Source: CAZGLR01 sp964526635
Lineage (GTDB): Bacteria; Zixibacteria; MSB-5A5; GN15; JAAZOE01
NCBI GenBank assembly: GCA_964526635.1
Contig: CAZGLR010000089.1
Span: forward strand, 1-13,804
Reading direction: 5' to 3'
DNA: 13,804 nucleotides
Shown here: positions 7,585 through 13,370 of the stretch, one piece after another
Layout of the letters: every line of letters starts with the position of its first letter
How positions within the stretch are numbered: position 1 is the first letter of the stretch
Notes under the pieces: generated by a model
The model's database searches: none
The model's input: only the letters and a program-made list of their open reading frames with translations
Told to the model about the DNA's origin: nothing
Made by a program: the position numbers and the translations under genes

Positions 7585-8412
7585 ATGAATCGTTTTACAT
7601 GTCTATCGATAGTTGTGCTATTAATCGTTCTGATATCACATCCGTTGTACGCTGCCAGCAGTATTGAAATATCAGTGACAGTTCCCTATGGCACCGGGGA
7701 TACCCTGAAGACCAATGCTGTCTCCGAAATACAGCTTGCGATTGCCAATGATGTCGAAGTGACCGCGCTGACGATGGGATACGTTTTCACCGCACCGACA
7801 CCGGTCACCTGGATATGGCAAAATGTCGGCGGGCTGGGAAGTGTTACCGGATCTATCGAAGTCATCCCCGGCAGCCGTCTTGATCCGCCCAACACTGTCT
7901 TTGATCTGGGTGGGTTCTCCATTAATGAACGGGATATGGACGGCGCCTCACCGGACTCGATTCAATTTACCGGGGCATCGATTTCCGGTGGACTGCAAGC
8001 GGGGCCGCTGGAACATATGATCTCGCTGCATATCAAATTTGAACTGCCTCCGCCGGGTGATCCGGGGGTCTTTTGTATCGATACCTCGTTCATGCCGCCC
8101 GCTGGATCATTTATTTTCGTCGAAAATCCCGGCGGGAGTGTCAAACCCGATATCTTCTGGGATGGCGGCAGCGCCTGCTGGCCGGTCATCGAGGGCTTCT
8201 TCACGTTTGTCGGCGGTGATGCCAATAACGACGGTAGTGTCGGGGTGGGCGACGTCGTTTATATAGTCAACTATGTCTTCAAAGGCGGACCGGCTCCGCC
8301 GATTCTTGAGGCCGGAGATGCCAATTGCGACGGCAATATCAATGTCGGCGACGCTGTCTTTTTGATCAACTTCATCTTCAATGGTGGTCCACCGCCGCCA
8401 TGCGGGTTGTGA
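7585..8412 (+). CDS. Secreted protein with beta-rich N-domain and dockerin-like C-terminal tail
   Basis: This 275-residue exported protein of unknown role has a signal peptide at residues 1 to about 24 (hydrophobic core VVLLIVLIS, likely cleavage after LYA). The middle part, about 25-205, is rich in alternating hydrophobic and polar residues and Gly/Pro, consistent with a beta-sandwich. It includes FCIDTSFMPPAG (163-174) and a second cysteine near 197, possibly a disulfide outside the cytoplasm. The tail has two calcium-loop repeats 33 residues apart, DANNDGSVGVGD from 212 and DANCDGNINVGD from 245, each followed by a YxxNYVFKGGP-type phrase. The tail matches the one at 1-141. It could dock to a cohesin-like partner or serve as a surface-sorting tag; neither can be shown here. 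No enzymatic motif was seen. The start is fixed by the strong ribosome binding site at 7572. It converges on the - strand operon. Confidence 0.85.
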   Translation: MNRFTCLSIVVLLIVLISHPLYAASSIEISVTVPYGTGDTLKTNAVSEIQLAIANDVEVTALTMGYVFTAPTPVTWIWQNVGGLGSVTGSIEVIPGSRLDPPNTVFDLGGFSINERDMDGASPDSIQFTGASISGGLQAGPLEHMISLHIKFELPPPGDPGVFCIDTSFMPPAGSFIFVENPGGSVKPDIFWDGGSACWPVIEGFFTFVGGDANNDGSVGVGDVVYIVNYVFKGGPAPPILEAGDANCDGNINVGDAVFLINFIFNGGPPPPCGL

Positions 8413-8486
8413 TCGAAGATAAGTAAGGTCGATTTAGGGTTGATTTGGCGTGGCAAATAATGTGGTCGGGAGTGAGAGGCCAATAA

Positions 8487-8840
8487 TCAGGCCAGAGTCT
8501 TGCGGACAGTCTCGATCAGTTCATCGGGGTTGATCGGTTTTTCGAAAACTGCGGTCGGCTGGGGCAGGGCCAGGTGACGGCCCGGCAGTCCGCTGATGAC
8601 GATAATCGGGATATTTTCGTATTCCTTTTCCCGGCGCATTTTCCGGAAGAAATCGGTTCCGGTGTTTTTCGGCATCTGGAGATCGAGTGTCACCAAATCC
8701 GGTTTGTGTTTTTTGACCGCCTCGATGGCCTCGGCGCCATTGCGCGCCGTAACCACTTCGTACCCCTCTTTGGTAAAGAGCGTTTCGAGAAAGACGATGA
8801 TATCGTCTTCGTCGTCAACGATGAGAATCTTGTGTGCCAT
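8487..8840 (-). CDS. Stand-alone response regulator receiver domain protein (CheY-like)
   Basis: This 117-residue cytoplasmic protein is a single receiver domain with no output domain. Numbered from the ATG at 8840: the acidic pair is D9-D10 (ILIVDDEDD), the phospho-acceptor is D53 (LVTLDLQMP), the switch residue is S83 (VISG) and the conserved lysine is K101 (FEKP). All residues needed for phosphorylation are present. A GTG 6 bases further upstream (8846) is also in frame, but AAGGA at 8848-8852 is 7 bases from the ATG and only 1 base from the GTG, so ATG is chosen. It follows the histidine kinase gene by 61 bases and is probably its target. It resembles the other receiver at 10535-10915, suggesting a duplicated pair. 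With no DNA-binding domain it probably acts by protein contact or as a phosphate relay or sink. Confidence 0.93.
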   Translation of the reverse strand: MAHKILIVDDEDDIIVFLETLFTKEGYEVVTARNGAEAIEAVKKHKPDLVTLDLQMPKNTGTDFFRKMRREKEYENIPIIVISGLPGRHLALPQPTAVFEKPINPDELIETVRKTLA

Positions 8841-8847
8841 GTTCACA

Positions 8848-8852
8848 TCCTT
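8848..8852 (-). promoter_or_regulatory. Ribosome binding site that decides the receiver start
   Basis: On the - strand the sequence reads AAGGA, 7 bases before the ATG at 8840 and 1 base before the in-frame GTG at 8846. The spacing supports the ATG. Confidence 0.65.
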
Positions 8853-8901
8853 ACTCTATTGTCTCTGCACCACTGTTTTGCTGTCAGTACTTCCCTGGTC
8901 C

Positions 8902-10542
8902 TCAGTTTTCACCGGGTCTCCAATGATACCGGGGAATGATTGCCTTGAAAGTCGTACCTTTGCCCTCTTCCGAGATAAAGGTGATACTTCCATTATGTTC
9001 TTCGGCAACCTTGTTGGCAACCAAAAGTCCCAGGCCGGTGCCCTCGCGTCCTTTGGTCGTGAAGAAATCATCGAACACCGATTCTCCGACTTGTCCGGGA
9101 ATACCGGGACCGTTGTCGGCCACCTCGAAAATATAAGTATTTTCGTCGCGCATGCGAGCGCGAATTATGATTTCATGATGATCTTTTCCTTCAGTGGCGT
9201 CGTTCCGGCAGGCGTCCATGGCATTAGTAATCAGATTAGAGAGCATGCTTTCGACAGCCTCGGCATCGAAATGGCCATCGGGAAGGGAGCCATTGATTTC
9301 TTTCCGCAGATCGATTCGGTCATTGGTCGCCCGATCGGAATACAATTCATAGATGGTATTTAAAACCTCGGTCGGATTGGCGTCGGCAAATTGCATTTCG
9401 CGATCTTTGGAGCAATAAAGCAGATCTTTCACGATTCGCGAGACCTTGTCGACATTTCGCTCGATCATGGTCCAGCCCTTCAGCAGTGTCTCACGATTTT
9501 CGGTTTCCAGACCGGTATTTACGACGAAAATCCCGCCCTGAAGGCCCATCAGGATATTTTTAATGCGGTGCGCCATGACTGCGATTGTCCGCCCCATATG
9601 CGTCAGTTCTCGCTGCAGTTGTTTGACCTTGGTGATGTCGGTTGACATCTCCATGACCGCGATTAAATCGCCGTTTTCGTCGAATATCGGCGAAGAATGC
9701 ACCAGCATGTGCGTGATGTTGCCATCACGGCCGGCAACGGTCTCCTCACGGCGATGGACCTGGCCGTCTTCAAAGGTCCGCAGGACCGGACAATCGGGGC
9801 AGGCGTCTCCGCGCTGCTTATAGATTTCATAGCATTTGCGTCCCAGATGATCTCCGAAATCCTGCTTGAATCGTTCGTTCTGATCGATGAGATTAAGGTC
9901 TTTATCCTGGACACTGATATGGCAGGGGACGCCCTCGAAGAGATCTTGAAAGCGGTTTTGTTCGGCGGTGATTTGATCCTGAAGCTGTTTTAGTTCGGTG
10001 ATATTGGTGGACATTTCCATGACGCCGATAATATTGCCCTGTTCATCCTTAACCGGAGTGGTATAGACAATCATCTGCACGGTGCGGCCGTCTTTGGTAA
10101 TGGCTGAAGTTTCGGTCGAATGGGTGACACCATCTTCAAATGTCCTGATTACCGGGCAATTATCGCAGGGTTCGGAACTGTTTTTATACACGCGGTAGCA
10201 GTGATCTCCAAGCGCATGACCGAAATCCTTGCGGAATAATTTGTTAGTGCGGATGATGCGCAGGTTCTTGTCGACGATCGACAAATAACAGGGGACGCGC
10301 TGAAAGAACCGATCGACCCCGGGATAATTAAGTGCGGCGCCCGAATTGCGAATTTGAAAAGCTGCGGCGCCGAAGCCGAAAGTCAGCACTGTGGCCAGTA
10401 TCGAGGCCGTGGCCGCACCGCTCCACATCCCGATCGCAGTCAGTATCACTCCGGTCGCGACCGCGACCAAAGCTACGCGGTACAGAGAAGAGACAACCCA
10501 AAGGTAAACGCGAAGCAAATATGTTCCGCTGAAATCAGGCAT
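8902..10542 (-). CDS. Membrane sensor histidine kinase with two Cys-rich PAS domains
   Basis: This is a 546-residue protein. Two hydrophobic segments at about 20-38 and 44-63 leave almost no periplasmic loop, so sensing is probably cytoplasmic or within the membrane. Two PAS domains follow (about 75-190 and 197-312). Each has VPC near its start (C85, C207) and a C-x10-C-x2-C cluster (C115/C126/C129 and C237/C248/C251); equivalent residues are exactly 122 apart. The H-box is MAHRIKNIL with H325, lacking the acidic residue usual after the His. The ATPase domain is complete: N-box with N440 (NLITNAMDA), G1 DNGPGI (476-481), F-box FDDFFTTKG (490-498) and G2 GTGLGL (501-506). The gene overlaps the upstream receiver gene by 8 bases (ATGCCTGA) and has no clear ribosome binding site, so translation is probably coupled. 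It likely phosphorylates one or both neighbouring receivers. The ligand, perhaps metal, Fe-S or redox state, is inferred only from the cysteines. Confidence 0.92.
   Translation of the reverse strand: MPDFSGTYLLRVYLWVVSSLYRVALVAVATGVILTAIGMWSGAATASILATVLTFGFGAAAFQIRNSGAALNYPGVDRFFQRVPCYLSIVDKNLRIIRTNKLFRKDFGHALGDHCYRVYKNSSEPCDNCPVIRTFEDGVTHSTETSAITKDGRTVQMIVYTTPVKDEQGNIIGVMEMSTNITELKQLQDQITAEQNRFQDLFEGVPCHISVQDKDLNLIDQNERFKQDFGDHLGRKCYEIYKQRGDACPDCPVLRTFEDGQVHRREETVAGRDGNITHMLVHSSPIFDENGDLIAVMEMSTDITKVKQLQRELTHMGRTIAVMAHRIKNILMGLQGGIFVVNTGLETENRETLLKGWTMIERNVDKVSRIVKDLLYCSKDREMQFADANPTEVLNTIYELYSDRATNDRIDLRKEINGSLPDGHFDAEAVESMLSNLITNAMDACRNDATEGKDHHEIIIRARMRDENTYIFEVADNGPGIPGQVGESVFDDFFTTKGREGTGLGLLVANKVAEEHNGSITFISEEGKGTTFKAIIPRYHWRPGEN
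9607..10320 (-). repeat. Tandem duplicated PAS coding unit, 366-base period
   Basis: Inside the kinase gene the two PAS domains align without gaps over their key landmarks with an offset of 122 codons: VPC, the CYxxYK phrase, CxxCPV, RTFEDG and VMEMSTxIT all recur at that distance. The DNA is also similar; for example, sequences around 9631-9655 and 9997-10021 differ at only a few positions. This points to an internal duplication of one PAS exon-sized unit. Confidence 0.85.
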
Positions 10543-10915
10543 CGATGTGTTCGAGCATCCGGTTTACGATTGTGAGCAGGGCCTCCGGCTCGATCGGTTT
10601 TTCAACGAATTCGGTCGGGCCGACTTCGATATCATCACCGAAGAATTCATTGTGACGGGTAACACCCGAAAGCACCACGACCGGGACGGCTTTGAGATGT
10701 TCGCGCTTGCGAATTTCATGAAAAAAGGAAAGCCCGCTGCGCTTGGGCATGAGAATATCAAGGGTGATAAGATCAGGCTGGCTGTTTTCAAGATGCGTCA
10801 GTGCTTCTTCGCCATTGATCGCGGAGATAGTCTCATATCCGTGTTTGGCAAAAAGCGTCTGCAAAAAAATCTGCATGTCCTCTTCATCATCAATAATCAG
10901 GATTTGTTTGGCCAT
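10535..10915 (-). CDS. Stand-alone response regulator receiver domain protein (CheY-like), second copy
   Basis: This 126-residue single receiver domain has no output domain. D9-D10 form the acidic pocket (ILIIDDEED), D53 is the phosphorylation site (LITLDILMP), S83 the switch residue (VLSG) and K106 the conserved lysine (VEKP). The loop before the lysine is a few residues longer than in the sister protein at 8487-8840; otherwise the two are clearly related. The open frame extends upstream to 11026, but that extension lies over the preceding gene and looks nothing like a receiver. The ATG at 10915 has GGGAG 7 bases upstream (within 10923-10930) and begins right at the first beta strand. Its stop lies inside the start of the kinase gene (8-base overlap), so the two are translationally linked and very likely partners. 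Confidence 0.93.
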   Translation of the reverse strand: MAKQILIIDDEEDMQIFLQTLFAKHGYETISAINGEEALTHLENSQPDLITLDILMPKRSGLSFFHEIRKREHLKAVPVVVLSGVTRHNEFFGDDIEVGPTEFVEKPIEPEALLTIVNRMLEHIDA

Positions 10916-10922
10916 ATGCGTA

Positions 10923-10930
10923 CTCCCTCC
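10923..10930 (-). promoter_or_regulatory. Ribosome binding site for the second receiver
   Basis: On the - strand this reads GGAGGGAG, ending 7 bases before the ATG at 10915. It lies in the 28-base gap after the HEAT-like gene and supports the short start over the longer open frame to 11026. Confidence 0.7.
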
Positions 10931-10943
10931 GATTCGCGTTTGC

Positions 10944-11744
10944 TCACTCGTTTTCAACAGCCCGGCGGGCTTCCGGATGGTCGATGTGATTGAGAACATC
11001 CAGGATGGCGGCATGGAGCTGAGCATGGTCCATCAGACGAATCAAGTGATTTATCAAGTCACCATCTTTTAGCGAAACAAGTTGTTTGAAGGCGGCGTTG
11101 CGCACGGTGCGGTTGGCGTGGATGAGACCATTGGCCAGTTGATCGACGGCCACTTCGGCCATCTCTCCGCCGCGTTTCAGGATTTCCCCCAGAGCGATCA
11201 TCGCATTCGGACTGCCACGGAATTTACCCAGGGCGCGGGCCAGCCGGACACCGCCATAACGCTGAATCAACTCTTCGATCTCTTCCGGTGTTTTGGCCGG
11301 GGAGCCGGTATCGTGTTTGGGCTGGAGATCTTCGAGGAACGACTCGTCAGCATAATTTTCAATCGCCATCCGACGAGCAGTCAGGTTGTACTCGGTGTCA
11401 TTGGCGATGGCGTCGAGGATGCTACGATCAGTAATTCGGGCGAAACAGGCGCCCATGAGTTTAAGGTTTTTGCGCTGTTTGATAATGTCAGCCAGCACCT
11501 GCTGGGACTCGATTCGCTCGACTGCCGCAATGCGAGCGTCAATTTCATTGCCATGAAGCGCGATGTTTAGAAGATGATTTTGGTCCTGTATTTTTTCAGT
11601 TGCCGCCAGTCTCACCCGTGGTGAGACATCACAGCGGGCGAGTTCGTCGAGGATTGCTTCATCGGTAAGTTTCGTTACCGCCTTTAGTCGCGTCTCAGGA
11701 TTGGATGATTTATAGTCGGCGCGAAACAGATCAGCAATGCCCAT
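10944..11744 (-). CDS. HEAT-like repeat protein of unknown function
   Basis: This 266-residue soluble protein has no signal peptide or membrane segment. Residues 15-118 form four consecutive repeats of exactly 26 residues (starting at 15, 41, 67 and 93). A fifth starts at about 120 after one extra residue. Each has a helix of type R-hydrophobic-x-A-x-x-(K/R)-I followed by a second helix of type xxLxxIA, as in HEAT or PBS-lyase-like alpha solenoids. A linker (about 145-155) leads to a second helical part (about 156-260) with the repeat-like segment TVRNAAFKQL. Such solenoids bind other proteins; no catalytic motif is seen. It sits 15 bases after the iron-sulfur protein gene, with AAGGA 9 bases before the ATG, and 28 bases before the receiver. 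This position between the redox complex and the signalling genes suggests an adaptor or assembly role, which is an inference. Confidence 0.82.
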   Translation of the reverse strand: MGIADLFRADYKSSNPETRLKAVTKLTDEAILDELARCDVSPRVRLAATEKIQDQNHLLNIALHGNEIDARIAAVERIESQQVLADIIKQRKNLKLMGACFARITDRSILDAIANDTEYNLTARRMAIENYADESFLEDLQPKHDTGSPAKTPEEIEELIQRYGGVRLARALGKFRGSPNAMIALGEILKRGGEMAEVAVDQLANGLIHANRTVRNAAFKQLVSLKDGDLINHLIRLMDHAQLHAAILDVLNHIDHPEARRAVENE

Positions 11745-11759
11745 GTGGCGTCGTCCTTT

Positions 11760-13370
11760 TTAGTGAAAATCCTCCCATTCGATAAAACCCTCACGGACGT
11801 CGGTCATGGCGTTGACGATAAGTTCAACCAGTCCGCCATAGAGCATCGTCATCCGGTCATAGGCTTCGTAATGGGTCAACAGGTCGCGAATCTGGCCCTT
11901 GCAATTGGAGCATGGCGCACAGATATATTTTTTGGTTTCCGGAGCGCGTTCCTCGCGGCTGAAGGCGTTGATCATCTGTTCGAATTTCTTGCGCCCCGAA
12001 ATCGACATCTTCCACTGCGGGAAGTTATGCGACTGCATGATAGCAAACCCGCTGCCGCCGCCGCAACAGTAATTCCGGGCGCCATGGGGCGTCATCTCAC
12101 GGAATTGCGGGCATATCTTGCGCAGGATGCGGCGCTGCGGCTCGATGATCCCCATAGATCGGGTGATGTTGCAGGGATCATGGACAGTTACCGGGAAATT
12201 ATTGCGGCCGGGATCAATCGAAATCTTTTCGTTCATGACAATATCTTCGAGCGTGGCCATGCAGGATTCACGCGGAATATTGACCTCATCGACCCAGACC
12301 CGGTCGCCGATGGCCATGATAGCTTTGTGCGCATGACCGCATTCGCCGACCACTACCTTTTTGACACCGAGTTTTTTAGCTACTTCGGCATGGGCCAGAG
12401 TGACGCGGGCGTACTGGGCGTCATCGTAAAAGAGACCATAGTTGACAGAGTCATAACCGACCATTTCGCTGGAAAGTGTCCAACTCAATCCGGCCAGTTC
12501 GAAGATGATAGCAAACGCCTCGAGGTTTTCCGGCCAGGACAAAAATTCACCAGCATTATGGATAAGCAGAATATCGGCGCCCTCGACATCAAATGGGATT
12601 TTCATTTTCAGGCCGGTCCGGTCGTAGAGATCTTCCTCGGCGAACTCCATCAGATCCATCAGGGCAACCGGCGTCAGGCCGGTTGAGGATCCGGTCTCGA
12701 GCTGTTTGAGGGTGCCGTCACCATGAAGTTCCTTCGGCGAAATACCCAGTTCCTGGCTGAAAAGCTTGCGGATTTCGCGCGTCAAAAGACCGTTGTCGCA
12801 ACCCATCGGACAGGTTTGCGCACAACGGCGACAGAGGGTGCAGCGATAGGCCAGCTGGGCCAGGCGGGCGACAGCCTCGAAGTTGACGTCGATATCGGCG
12901 CCGGTGAATTTGGCGGCGAATTTTCCGCCCGGTTTAATATGCTTGTTGTAGACCCGCCGCAGCACTTCCGAACGGAACAGCGGGCGATAAATTTCGGCCT
13001 TGCCGCTGGATTCGTAAACGGGACAAGCCTCGGCGCAAGTATTACATTTCACGCAGTTTTCCATCGAGAGCATGAGCGGCTTCAGGAAAGTCCAGTTGTT
13101 TTCCTTTGTGAACAGCTTGTTCAAACCGGTGATGAAGCCGGCGACGATCTTCTCTTTTTCCTCTTCGGTTTCAGGAATCGGGAAATTCAGATTCATTATG
13201 CCGTCGAGTGTTGTTTCATTCTTCTGCCGTTTGACTTCCGATAGGGGCTCAAATGGTTTCTCTTCCCAGTCTTCATAGGGATAGGGCAGCGGGGTGAGAT
13301 TACCCGACTGGAGTTCGAAGAGTTGATCAAGTTTTTTCCCGATATCCTTGGGTCCGACATTCTTACTCAT
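11760..13370 (-). CDS. HdrD/TmcB/DsrK-type iron-sulfur protein with two 4Fe-4S sites and a CCG domain
   Basis: This 536-residue cytoplasmic electron-transfer subunit is presumably bound to the membrane cytochrome encoded directly upstream. The first ferredoxin site is C106-x2-C109-x2-C112-x3-C116-P, the second C177-x2-C180-x2-C183-x3-C187-P with an extra C191. The C-terminal half contains a CCG domain as in heterodisulfide reductase HdrB/HdrD: C400 (DPC), C435-C436 (YCCGGG) and C484-x2-C487-x2-C490, which in the family holds a non-cubane [4Fe-4S] cluster. An earlier, reduced CCG-like site is at VGECGHAHK (C344). There is no signal peptide or membrane span. The best matches in mind are TmcB and DsrK of sulfate reducers; without the other subunits I cannot choose between them. 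The ATG overlaps the upstream stop by 8 bases (ATGAGTAA), with GGAG 7 bases upstream. Electrons may pass between menaquinol or a periplasmic cytochrome and a cytoplasmic thiol/disulfide or other acceptor. Confidence 0.88.
   Translation of the reverse strand: MSKNVGPKDIGKKLDQLFELQSGNLTPLPYPYEDWEEKPFEPLSEVKRQKNETTLDGIMNLNFPIPETEEEKEKIVAGFITGLNKLFTKENNWTFLKPLMLSMENCVKCNTCAEACPVYESSGKAEIYRPLFRSEVLRRVYNKHIKPGGKFAAKFTGADIDVNFEAVARLAQLAYRCTLCRRCAQTCPMGCDNGLLTREIRKLFSQELGISPKELHGDGTLKQLETGSSTGLTPVALMDLMEFAEEDLYDRTGLKMKIPFDVEGADILLIHNAGEFLSWPENLEAFAIIFELAGLSWTLSSEMVGYDSVNYGLFYDDAQYARVTLAHAEVAKKLGVKKVVVGECGHAHKAIMAIGDRVWVDEVNIPRESCMATLEDIVMNEKISIDPGRNNFPVTVHDPCNITRSMGIIEPQRRILRKICPQFREMTPHGARNYCCGGGSGFAIMQSHNFPQWKMSISGRKKFEQMINAFSREERAPETKKYICAPCSNCKGQIRDLLTHYEAYDRMTMLYGGLVELIVNAMTDVREGFIEWEDFH

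Noticed and set aside
8478..8493. Short GGCC/GGCC hairpin between the convergent blocks as a bidirectional terminator
   Set aside because: Only 4 pairs, no T-run, and it overlaps the receiver stop codon. The 74-base convergent gap has no convincing terminator.
8596..9363. 255-codon open frame on the + strand opposite the receiver and kinase genes
   Set aside because: It spans two clear - strand genes and their gap, has no recognisable domain and no ribosome binding site.
10547..10993. 148-codon + strand open frame opposite the second receiver
   Set aside because: Antisense shadow of a gene with a complete receiver active site.
10916..11026. Longer start for the second receiver
   Set aside because: The extra N-terminus overlaps the HEAT-like gene, does not resemble a receiver, and the ATG at 10915 has a good ribosome binding site.
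11745..12686. 313-codon open frame on the + strand opposite the Fe-S protein gene
   Set aside because: It is antisense to a gene with unmistakable cysteine motifs, has no family resemblance, and its start sits in the RBS region of another gene; it is a by-product of codon bias.
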